A stretch of 64,000 nt of DNA, from NCBI RefSeq assembly GCF_009296265.1, contig NZ_WBJS01000004.1:372001-436000 (forward strand), read 5' to 3'. The position numbers and the translations under genes were made by a program. The notes under the pieces were generated by a model, which made no database searches, was not told where the DNA came from, and saw only the letters and a program-made list of their open reading frames with translations. Positions 1 to 6,846 of this stretch are shown piece by piece (position 1 is the stretch's first letter; every line of letters starts with the position of its first letter). This stretch comes from Thioclava sp. JE_KL1 (GTDB lineage: Bacteria > Pseudomonadota > Alphaproteobacteria > Rhodobacterales > Rhodobacteraceae).

Positions 1-617
1 TCGGTGATCGTGATGCCTTCATATTCTCCCTCGAGCAGGCCGCGCACCGACTTCCCATCATATTCACCGCCGACGATGAAAAGCTCGTCGTCGAGCGGAT
101 AGAGCGCCTCGGTATCCCCCGGGAAACGCTGGTCCGACAGGATGTTCTGCATCACGACGTAATGCTCGGTCGAGGCTTTCACCGTGTTGCCGCCCAGACC
201 CGCGAGCCAAGTGCCGTAGACGGCGGGCGTCTTGAACGTGTCGGTGGGTGAATCCGAGATCACGAGACCTAGCTGATTGCCCTCGGAGTCGTAGATATCG
301 CCCGCCCAACCCTCGGCATAGTCGCCATCGAGCTCTTTCTGCTCGGCATTCTGAAAATCACTGACGTAATAGCCGAATTCACTGTCGATCGGATAAAGCG
401 TCACCCCCTCCTTGGTGATCTTGGTATCCTCGGGATCGTTCGGATCGTCGACGGTATCGAAGACCGCCTGCGGGTCTTCGGAGTTCCCGACCGTCATCCC
501 GTCGAAGGTCACCGTGATATCCGCCGTGCTGAAAACATGCGACGAGCGGAACATCGGGTCGGTGTTCAGCGGTTCGTCCCAATCGTCGACGTTACCTGGG
601 TCAATTTGTGTCGCCAT
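1..617 (-). CDS. Unknown protein, N-terminal 205 residues (runs off the left edge)
   Basis: This frame is open from an ATG at 617 to the window edge and has a ribosome site (AGGGGAC) about 8 nt upstream. The product starts MATQIDPGNVDDWDEP, is very acidic (many Asp, Glu, Asn, Gly) and has no signal peptide or membrane segment. Leaderless, acidic, Asp/Gly-rich proteins of this kind in Rhodobacteraceae are often large type I-secreted proteins with RTX or Hint domains further on; that is inference, because no GGxGxDxxx repeat lies in the visible part. An Fnr-type box (801-814) lies about 185 nt upstream. I do not recognise a named family. Confidence 0.75.
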   Translation of the reverse strand, partial: MATQIDPGNVDDWDEPLNTDPMFRSSHVFSTADITVTFDGMTVGNSEDPQAVFDTVDDPNDPEDTKITKEGVTLYPIDSEFGYYVSDFQNAEQKELDGDYAEGWAGDIYDSEGNQLGLVISDSPTDTFKTPAVYGTWLAGLGGNTVKASTEHYVVMQNILSDQRFPGDTEALYPLDDELFIVGGEYDGKSVRGLLEGEYEGITIT

Positions 618-800
618 ATCTGCGTCCCCTCTATCCATATGAGCGAACCGATGACCCCTCAGGCACCTGCCCTCCCGTCATCCGCCGCGTCCCCACGTCA
701 AATGGCGTCCAGTCAGGAAATAGAGACTTATCCCTCTGATTTCACTGCGAATTTACCGTCAGCCACGGATCACATTCCCGTGATCACTTCGTGATTCGCA

Positions 801-814
801 TTGATGTGTGTCAA
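801..814. promoter_or_regulatory. Fnr/FixK-type box TTGATGTGTGTCAA
   Basis: The sequence is TTGAT-N4-GTCAA, which fits the Fnr/FixK family consensus TTGAY-N4-RTCAA. It lies in the 284-bp gap upstream of the minus-strand gene ending its 5' part at 617. No good -10 hexamer stands at the class II distance, so its target promoter is uncertain. Confidence 0.5.
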
Positions 815-876
815 CGAAACCGAGAGGAGATGGGCAGCGTGGCCACTTAGTCGCAGAAATCGCAATATTTACAGAT

Positions 877-895
877 GAAAGCCCCGAACCGGGGC
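877..895 (-). terminator. Rho-independent terminator of the SLAM-like gene
   Basis: On the minus strand GCCCCG-GTT-CGGGGC is followed by TTTCAT, 7 nt past the stop codon of the outer-membrane protein gene. Confidence 0.7.
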
Positions 896-901
896 GTGAG
901 G

Positions 902-2302
902 TCAGAAATTCGACCGCAGTCCGAGCCGCAATTTCACCTGCGAGCTGTCGTAGAAATCGACATTGGAGCGGGTCTCTTCGCCCTCCAGCCGCAGGGTCGG
1001 CGAGATGCCGTAGAATTCGAGCTTCGGGAACCCGAATTGCAGCGCCAGCCGCCCGCGCGTGTCGCGCCGTGCGCCGGGTCCGTAAAGCGTCGCGTCATAA
1101 TCGCGTCGCTCCAGTTCCAGCGCCGCGCCGACGGTGACGGTCCCGGCCAGCGGCTTGGCGAAATCGTAAGACACGCCCGCAAGCATCGCCCGATGATCGA
1201 TCTCGACCGCCTCCGAGGACGCGTCGCGCAGGGCAAAGGACAGCCCCAGCCGATCCCCTCCCTCAAGCCGCCGGTGATGGCTCAGGCTCGCGGTGACGAC
1301 ATTCGCCGAATTGCGGAAACTGTCGAGGCGCAACTGCCGTTCGCCAGAGAGCGTCACCTGCGTGAGCGAACGCCGCGGATCGCCCCACTGCGCGCTGCCC
1401 GAAACCCGCAGATAGTTGCTCAGATCGTCGCCGCCATACCAGTTCTTGCCCGCGAGAAGATCGAGGCGATAGCGCAACGGCGCATCGGCCGGGCTGAGCG
1501 CCTGCCCCAACGTCGCCTCGACCGCGCTAAACGCGTAATCCGAGCCACGCGCATCGGGCACCGAGTCCTTCGCATCGCCCGACAGGACCACCTGTTTGGT
1601 GTAGATCTGCGCCCCGAAACTCGCGGGCAACTCCCCAAACCCTGCAAATTTGTAGCGTGCCTTCAGCGACAGCGAAATCTCATAGCCCGACAGCGCCTTC
1701 GCATCGGGATTGAGCGTGAAGTCGATACCGCCGATATCGACGGTATCCGCGAGACTGCCATTGTTGACATTGCTGGACGCGCCCGCGTCGAAAGCTACGG
1801 AGAAGCTCCACGGATTGGCCGCGGACAGGACGCGATAGTCCCGCACGCTCGACGCGCGCACTGCATCATTGGGCGCCATTTCGATTGCGCGGCGTTGCCA
1901 GAGCTGGGCTGCGAACGGATGCCCGAGATCGTAGCTCGCCGCCGCCATCTCGACCGCGCTGACATATTTTTCCTGCTGCGTCCGGGCCTGCGCATTGGCG
2001 CGGGTCGCCGCCGCCTTCGCGCCTGCCGCGTCGCCCTGCCCGCGCAGCGCCCGCGCCAGCACGACAAGCGCGCCCACATCGTCTGGATTGCGCGCCAAGC
2101 GCGCGCGCGCCGCTGCCTCCGCCGCGGGCCAATCGCCCGACCGCAGCACCTGCAACAGCGCCGCGTCGGTGATAGCACCAGCGACGGGAGCCTCCGCGAC
2201 CGCGGGACCGGGCCCCAAGACAAGCAGCAGGGCCATCGCCCCGCCACACAGAAAACGCCAGGCGCGCCGCAGTTTGCGCCCGTCGATATGGCCTTCGGTC
2301 AT
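902..2302 (-). CDS. SLAM-like outer-membrane protein (TPR plus C-terminal beta-barrel)
   Basis: A 466-residue protein with a signal peptide (about 1-38, ending AVAEA), an Ala-rich tetratricopeptide-like segment (about 45-150) and a C-terminal region of alternating beta strands that ends in phenylalanine (LGLRSNF), as outer-membrane barrels do. The transition NPWSFSVAFDAGASSNVNNGS matches the start of the DUF560 barrel of surface lipoprotein assembly modifiers, which help lipoproteins reach the outer face of the outer membrane. I chose ATG 2302 (AAAGGGG upstream); an upstream TTG at 2335 is possible. A small lipoprotein gene lies 76 nt upstream on the same strand, so substrate and exporter may be paired; that is inference. 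Confidence 0.75.
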   Translation of the reverse strand: MTEGHIDGRKLRRAWRFLCGGAMALLLVLGPGPAVAEAPVAGAITDAALLQVLRSGDWPAAEAAARARLARNPDDVGALVVLARALRGQGDAAGAKAAATRANAQARTQQEKYVSAVEMAAASYDLGHPFAAQLWQRRAIEMAPNDAVRASSVRDYRVLSAANPWSFSVAFDAGASSNVNNGSLADTVDIGGIDFTLNPDAKALSGYEISLSLKARYKFAGFGELPASFGAQIYTKQVVLSGDAKDSVPDARGSDYAFSAVEATLGQALSPADAPLRYRLDLLAGKNWYGGDDLSNYLRVSGSAQWGDPRRSLTQVTLSGERQLRLDSFRNSANVVTASLSHHRRLEGGDRLGLSFALRDASSEAVEIDHRAMLAGVSYDFAKPLAGTVTVGAALELERRDYDATLYGPGARRDTRGRLALQFGFPKLEFYGISPTLRLEGEETRSNVDFYDSSQVKLRLGLRSNF

Positions 2303-2337
2303 TGTCACCCCTTTGAGGTCGCGCGCCCCAGACAATG

Positions 2338-2371
2338 CGGGCGGCGAGATGCATCAGCCCCTCGCCGCCCG
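2338..2371 (-). terminator. Hairpin between lipoprotein and SLAM-like genes
   Basis: An 11-bp perfect stem (CGGGCGGCGAG / CTCGCCGCCCG) with a 12-nt loop lies between the two genes. There is no T-run after it on the minus strand, so it may reduce rather than end transcription, or protect the lipoprotein mRNA. Confidence 0.45.
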
Positions 2372-2378
2372 TGTCAGA

Positions 2379-2576
2379 TTATTGCGACGCTTGCTCGCGC
2401 GAACGATCTTGCGTGTTCGTGTTGGTGTGCGTACCCGAGGTGTCCGTGGTGTCCGTCGAAGTGCCCGCCGGGGCCATCATAGCCTCATCGGTCATGTCGG
2501 ACGCTGCCGGACCGGTCATCGTCTCGCAGCCAGCCAGAGCCGCAGTCACGCCAAGAATGATAAGCAGGTTTTTCAT
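2379..2576 (-). CDS. Small acidic Thr-rich lipoprotein
   Basis: A 65-residue prelipoprotein: MKNLLII start, hydrophobic core and lipobox LAGC with Cys17 as the lipidated residue. The mature part is about 49 residues, rich in Thr, Asp, Ser and Met, with no recognisable domain. The ribosome site AAAGGAGAG is strong. An Fnr box at 2629-2642 stands upstream of a TAAAAT -10 element at the class II spacing, which predicts a short 5' leader and activation under low oxygen. The SLAM-like gene follows on the same strand. Function is unknown; a substrate role for that protein is a guess from context. Confidence 0.85.
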   Translation of the reverse strand: MKNLLIILGVTAALAGCETMTGPAASDMTDEAMMAPAGTSTDTTDTSGTHTNTNTQDRSREQASQ

Positions 2577-2599
2577 CTGTCTCTCCTTTGTTGCAAGAT

Positions 2600-2605
2600 A
2601 TTTTA
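2600..2605 (-). promoter_or_regulatory. -10 element TAAAAT of the lipoprotein promoter
   Basis: TAAAAT (5 of 6 to TATAAT) on the minus strand lies 30.5 nt from the centre of the Fnr box, which places that box near -41.5. The predicted start is about 2593, about 16 nt before the ATG. Confidence 0.55.
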
Positions 2606-2628
2606 CCGTGACTGTTCAGCGTGATTCT

Positions 2629-2642
2629 TTGATGCCGATCAA
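2629..2642. promoter_or_regulatory. Perfect Fnr box TTGATGCCGATCAA
   Basis: This is an exact match to TTGAT-N4-ATCAA. It lies in the intergenic region between the lipoprotein gene (minus) and the Crp/Fnr gene at 2792 (plus). The spacing favours activation of the lipoprotein promoter. Confidence 0.75.
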
Positions 2643-2791
2643 CGTGCTACCAGTGCCGCGCGATTTTTCCTGCAACTTCATGATGAGAGGCGCAGAAAAG
2701 AGCGGCACAATCCCGGCTTTTCGACCTCGTAGCTCTCGCATCCCGGTCTGACCCGGACTAGAATTCTTCCTGCGACAGGGAGAGGAGACGC

Positions 2792-3547
2792 ATGAACGAG
2801 CATCCGAAGTCCGGACAGCCGGTCGAGATCGAGGGCGTGGTGGCGCAGGGCAAATTGCAGCGCCTGCTCGACGTACTCCCGGAGGATTTGCGCAGCGAGA
2901 TGATGCCGCTCTGGCAAAGCATTCGCTTTTCGCCGGGCGATGTGCTGATCGAAGACGGCGAGGTCGCTGACCGGATCGGCTTCGTGACCGACGGGTTTCT
3001 CGCCATGTCGAAAACCCTGCAGGACCGGCACCGCCACATCATCGGGCTGATCACGCCGTCGGACATGTTCGGGCGCGCCTTCAACGGCCCCTCCGGCTAC
3101 CGGATCGAGGCGCTCAGCGACGGGGCGGTTCTGACCTGCGACCGGCAGAAATTCGAAGCGATCATCGCCCGCTCGCATGAGGCGGAGCGGCTGTTCCTGC
3201 TGAGCATTCTCGACGAGCTCGACGCCGCGCGCGAGTGGGTGATGGTCTTGGGAAGCTCGAAAGTCGTTGAGCGGCTCGCCTCGCTCCTGATCATCCTGAG
3301 CCGCCACAAATACCGGACCCTGGAAGGCACCGCGCATGCGCCCATCCAGCTGAACCTGCATATCCATATCAAGCGGGTCGATATAGCGCATCTGCTGGGC
3401 ACCTCGCCGGAATCGCTGAGCCGGGCGTTTCACCAGCTCGAGCGCACGGGCGCGATCCGGATCGTCACGCCTTACGATGTCGAGCTCGCCAATCTGGAGA
3501 GGCTTATCGAAATCTCGGGAAATTCGCTGGAGATGCGCGACGAGTGA
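2792..3547 (+). CDS. Crp/Fnr family transcriptional regulator without Fe-S cysteines
   Basis: A 251-residue protein with an N-terminal cyclic-nucleotide-type beta-barrel (about 30-135), a long dimer helix and a C-terminal winged helix. The recognition helix reads SPESLSRAF, that is E..SR, the combination that reads the TTGA half-site in Fnr. There is no N-terminal cysteine cluster, so it should not carry the oxygen-sensing 4Fe-4S centre; it may sense NO (Dnr/NnrR type), another ligand, or act like FixK. The ribosome site is GGGAGAGGAG and a TAGAAT -10 lies at 2759. It is convergent with a second Crp/Fnr gene, 6 bp away. Confidence 0.85.
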   Translation: MNEHPKSGQPVEIEGVVAQGKLQRLLDVLPEDLRSEMMPLWQSIRFSPGDVLIEDGEVADRIGFVTDGFLAMSKTLQDRHRHIIGLITPSDMFGRAFNGPSGYRIEALSDGAVLTCDRQKFEAIIARSHEAERLFLLSILDELDAAREWVMVLGSSKVVERLASLLIILSRHKYRTLEGTAHAPIQLNLHIHIKRVDIAHLLGTSPESLSRAFHQLERTGAIRIVTPYDVELANLERLIEISGNSLEMRDE

Positions 3548-3553
3548 GCGCGC

Positions 3554-4285
3554 TCACTGGTGCAGGATCTCCTCCAGGCCTTCGGACAGGGCCTCGAGGT
3601 CGTTCAGGCGGAATTGCCTAGCGTTCAGGATATCGATCAGCCCGTCTTTCTGGAACTGATGCAGCGAGCGGCTGACCGTCTCCTGCGTCGTGGCGATGAG
3701 ATCGGCGATGTCCTGACGCGGCAGCAGCATCGTCAACACGCCACCCCCGTCAGGCAGGGCTTTCCAAGGCATGATACTGGGCGCCAGCAGCAGCAGCGCG
3801 CGCAGTCGGCTCGCAGGCCCATAGGCGCCCAGTAGCAAGCTCAACCGCCGCGCTTTCTCGGTCCAGTTTTCCGCCTGATGACACAGGGCCCGGCGCAATT
3901 CGGGCTCCTGCTCGATCAGCTGAGCGAAATTGGCCGCCTCGAACAGGCAAAGTTTGGTGTCGATCACGGCTTCGATCGCGGTGTCCCGCGTGCCCCGGAT
4001 GATCTGACCGATGCTGTCGCCCGGAACGACGAGCCCGGTGATCTTGCGACGCCCCGCGAGCGAATGGCTCTGCATCCGCAACATGCCGCTCTGAACCAGC
4101 GCGATGTGGTGGCAGGAGACATCTTCCTCGCAAAGCCGGTCATTGGCCGCGACGGAGATCGTGCGCGCCCGTTGCGCGACCCGGGCGAGGGTTCGATCCG
4201 AGAGGGATCCGCACACGCCATGGTTACGTCCAGCGCAACCCGCGCAATGCAAGATCGCCTCTGCATTTCGCAAAGGTGCCGTCAT
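3554..4285 (-). CDS. FnrL-like Fe-S oxygen-sensing regulator
   Basis: 243 residues. Near the N-terminus is C14-x2-C17-x7-C25 and a further Cys113 (KLCLFE), the arrangement of the four 4Fe-4S ligands of FnrL-type proteins. The C-terminal helix-turn-helix has TTQETVSRSL with E..SR for TTGA-type boxes. I therefore infer an anaerobic activator or repressor whose cluster is destroyed by oxygen. ATG 4285 has GGAG six bases upstream. A 7+1+7 palindrome (4314-4328) and a 16-mer shared with the pmpA promoter region (4363-4378) lie upstream. Whether it is the main FnrL of the genome or a paralogue cannot be told here. Confidence 0.85.
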   Translation of the reverse strand: MTAPLRNAEAILHCAGCAGRNHGVCGSLSDRTLARVAQRARTISVAANDRLCEEDVSCHHIALVQSGMLRMQSHSLAGRRKITGLVVPGDSIGQIIRGTRDTAIEAVIDTKLCLFEAANFAQLIEQEPELRRALCHQAENWTEKARRLSLLLGAYGPASRLRALLLLAPSIMPWKALPDGGGVLTMLLPRQDIADLIATTQETVSRSLHQFQKDGLIDILNARQFRLNDLEALSEGLEEILHQ

Positions 4286-4313
4286 CAAAATCTCCGAACA
4301 GATTTAACCACGC

Positions 4314-4328
4314 GTTTCGCAGCGAAAC
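4314..4328. promoter_or_regulatory. Palindrome GTTTCGC-A-GCGAAAC upstream of the Fnr-like gene
   Basis: A perfect 7+1+7 inverted repeat lies 29-43 nt before the start codon. It could be an operator or the base of a leader hairpin. It is not an Fnr box. Confidence 0.4.
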
Positions 4329-4362
4329 TGCGTACTCGTCCCCTAGTGCATAATAAGACTAT

Positions 4363-4378
4363 GCAAATGACATATCAT
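4363..4378 (-). promoter_or_regulatory. Shared 16-mer GCAAATGACATATCAT, copy 1
   Basis: This lies 78-93 nt upstream of the Fnr-like gene start. The same 16 bases occur in the same relative orientation upstream of pmpA (21329-21344). Its core ATGACATATCAT is a near-palindrome (10 of 12). Confidence 0.4.
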
Positions 4379-4496
4379 CCTGTCAACACAAGCGCGTGAT
4401 CAGGTACATTTATGTCAAATCACTATCGTAGATGTGAGGAGACGACGCCTCGCAACCCTCTGAGACTTATGAAAATTGTCGGGAATTCCGCGTCGA

Positions 4497-5066
4497 TCAG
4501 GCGTCGACGCTTGCCACTGCGGCAGCGATTTCCACACCATCGACATAGATCACTTCGGGCGTCTCGAATTCCAGCACGAAGAGCCGCGCGCGGCCTTGGC
4601 CGAGCGTGACATAGTGGCCGTCGACGACAGATTGTGCGGGCAGAAGCGCCTCACGCTTGCCGTAGATCACCTGCACCCGCCAGTCGCGCATCATCAGCTG
4701 CGCGCCCTGCGCAATCAGAAGCGGCGCCCCGGGCCGATCATGGCCAAGCGCGCCGGGCGAGATGCGGATCAGCGCGCCCACATAGTCGCCCGCCCGTAAC
4801 GCCTTGAGTTTGCATGTCCCGCTGCGCGTCACGATCCGGTCGCCGGGTTCGAGAAACTCGATCGGGATGGCCCCGTCGAGCGTGTAGACCCGCGCCCCGG
4901 CGGCGATCCCCGCGCTGAGATCCAGCTTCGGCTTGCGCGCCTCGGTGGGCGCTGCGCGCTCTGTCACGTCCGGGCCAGCCGGACCCGGCAATGCGTGGCG
5001 TGGATTGGATTCGATGATCTGGCGGAGCATGGCCATGCCATCCCCCCGCCCTGGTGCCTGTCCCAT
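4497..5066 (-). CDS. Hint-domain protein
   Basis: A 189-residue protein whose middle (about 55-150) reads as a Hint (hedgehog/intein) module: GARVYTLDGAIPIEFLEPGD and DRIVTRSG are typical first blocks. In Rhodobacteraceae such Hint proteins (family Hint_2) are common and often end large secreted proteins, but here the module is nearly alone. The usual N-terminal Cys or Ser of splicing inteins is replaced by Ala (GARVYT), so self-cleavage is not expected. There is no signal peptide. The start is uncertain: ATG 5066, or ATG 5030 (MLRQII) which has a G-rich ribosome site. Function is unknown. Confidence 0.75.
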   Translation of the reverse strand: MGQAPGRGDGMAMLRQIIESNPRHALPGPAGPDVTERAAPTEARKPKLDLSAGIAAGARVYTLDGAIPIEFLEPGDRIVTRSGTCKLKALRAGDYVGALIRISPGALGHDRPGAPLLIAQGAQLMMRDWRVQVIYGKREALLPAQSVVDGHYVTLGQGRARLFVLEFETPEVIYVDGVEIAAAVASVDA

Positions 5067-5209
5067 GGCGATACCTGCTCTTGCCTACTCGTAACTTCGG
5101 CGTCTGACGCGCCTTTGGATAAAGGCTAACCCTCACCATCGCGTTAAGACGAGCAAAATCGCATCTTCCTCTTTCCGAGCCCGCAGGCTGTTGCTATTAC
5201 GCCCCTGAT

Positions 5210-5293
5210 GCGGGTGTGGCGGAACTGGTAGACGCACCAGATTTAGGTTCTGGCGCCTTTGGCGTGGGGGTTCGAGTCCCTTCACCCGCACCA
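5210..5293 (+). tRNA. tRNA-Leu(UAG)
   Basis: An 84-base cloverleaf: acceptor GCGGGTG pairs with CACCCGC, discriminator A and encoded CCA at 5291-5293. The anticodon stem CCAGA/TCTGG holds the loop TTTAGGT, so the anticodon is TAG (5244-5246). A long variable arm and GGTTCGAGTCC T-arm fit a class II leucine tRNA. Confidence 0.97.
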
Positions 5294-5412
5294 CTCCCCA
5301 CTTGCGAAATATCACAAGATACCCTCGCCTTATCACGCGAGCGTGCTAATTTCGGATGGCTGCGCGGGCCCGGTACGCCCCCGCTTTGGTGACCGAAAGC
5401 GTGGGAGGCGTG

Positions 5413-6345
5413 ATGGTCGAAGGCCCGCAAATGCCGCTCCGGCGGCCTGTCGAAGACGCGCCGGAGACCGGCTCGCACAGGCCCAATTCCAGCCACTCGC
5501 TCAGCCGCGACACGATTGCGGCCAATCCGAATTTCTTCGCCACACAGAAGGCCGTGGCGACGATGCTGCTCGACGTGCAGGCGCAGACGCCGCGGATTGC
5601 GCGGCACATGGCCTCGCATCGGCGCTGGCTCGTCAGCCAGACCAGTTTCGCGCTGGCGATGCGGGCGAAGACGGAGCCGGAGGCGCCTAAGCTGACGCCG
5701 GGACGACTTCTTGCGGCGCTGACGCCCCATGTCGAAATCAACCGCAAGACCCTGAGCCAGTATCTGGGTGAGATGGAGGTGCATGGCCTACTCGCCCCGC
5801 CCTCCGAGCACAAAGGCGACGGGCGCTTGCGGCCCGTCACCACCACGCTCATGGCCGAACAGGGGATGCGGCGCTGGTGCGAGGGGCATCTGCATTGCCT
5901 CGACATGCTCGACGGTGGCGCGCGGCTGGCAGCGGCGCGCAACGATCCCGATCTTCCCTTCGCGATGCAGCGGCACATGGTCGAGATCATCCGCGCCGAT
6001 CCCGAATGGTGCGCGCCGCCGCCCTCGATGGCGCATTTCCTCGGCTCCGACACTGGCGGCATCCTGCTCCATGCGCTGATCCGCATGCTGACCGACCTGC
6101 GCGAGACCGACGGGCGCATCTATCTCGAGCCGGTCAGCATCGCCGCTCTGGCGGAGCAATTCCTGATTTCCGTCTCGAAGATCAAGCGCATGGTCCAGAA
6201 GGCCGAAGAGGCGGGCCACCTTGGGTGGGAATTGCCGCGCAGGCGGGGCCGGCTATGGCTCTCGCCCGAGTTCGTGCGCGACCATTTCCGCAGACAGGCG
6301 GTGAAGTTCGAATGCGTCGAGCGCGGCTGGCGCGCCGTCGCGTGA
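5413..6345 (+). CDS. Conserved-looking protein with a C-terminal helix-turn-helix
   Basis: 310 residues, soluble, no signal peptide. The stretch FLISVSKIKRMVQKAEEAG (about 250-270) has the form of a helix-turn-helix, followed by a basic RRRGRLWLSP strand like a winged helix; a second possible helical DNA-binding segment lies near RKTLSQYLGEMEVHG. I chose ATG 5413 because GGGAGG stands just upstream; the frame opens earlier at 5356. It sits 120 bp after tRNA-Leu and stands alone. I do not recognise the family; a DNA-binding or regulatory role is inferred only. Confidence 0.7.
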   Translation: MVEGPQMPLRRPVEDAPETGSHRPNSSHSLSRDTIAANPNFFATQKAVATMLLDVQAQTPRIARHMASHRRWLVSQTSFALAMRAKTEPEAPKLTPGRLLAALTPHVEINRKTLSQYLGEMEVHGLLAPPSEHKGDGRLRPVTTTLMAEQGMRRWCEGHLHCLDMLDGGARLAAARNDPDLPFAMQRHMVEIIRADPEWCAPPPSMAHFLGSDTGGILLHALIRMLTDLRETDGRIYLEPVSIAALAEQFLISVSKIKRMVQKAEEAGHLGWELPRRRGRLWLSPEFVRDHFRRQAVKFECVERGWRAVA

Positions 6346-6846
6346 GGACGACAGAGCGGTTTTCCGGGCGCAACACGGGGCGCAAAGACGCGATCTGTCC
6401 GAAAATGACCGCTGAGTTTCAAACACTTCCGACTTAAAGTGGTCCTTCAGGGAGATCGTGACGTCTTCGCTTGGGCTCCGCAAACAAGGGGGCGGATCCG
6501 CCGAAGCGGAGAGAAATCACGACAACGCGCCGGCTCGGCGCAATCCCGGATTCGCGGCCGGGGCGACCATTGTGGGGTGGTGCGTCCCGGCTGCAACTTC
6601 CCTCCCGATCCGCCGCAGCCGCGCGCCGCACCTTGCGCCGCTTTGTCAGCGCCCGCCCTGCCCGCTCCCGATCCTGTGTTCCCGGCATCTCCTCGCACGC
6701 GCCCGCCCGCGCGCGTATTTCCCCGCCCGGAGGCCGCCCCGCAGCCCCTTTTCGCCTTGCCACCATGGCTGAGGCTCAATAGAAGGACGCCTGAAATTCG
6801 AGAACCGGCCGCGATCCGCGCGGCGCCCAGAGACAAAGGACAAACC
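6346..6846. other. 501-bp intergenic region upstream of tig
   Basis: GC-rich stretch with no supported gene; the overlapping open frames on both strands show no family signature. It must hold the trigger factor promoter, which I could not place with confidence. Confidence 0.5.

Noticed and set aside
875-2482. 535-codon plus-strand frame over the SLAM-like gene
   Set aside because: Composition is dominated by Arg, Pro and Ala; the minus strand encodes a protein with signal peptide, barrel end and terminator.
5210-5293. tRNA-Leu as an integration site of a mobile island
   Set aside because: No integrase gene and no repeat of the tRNA 3' end was seen in the following 10 kb.
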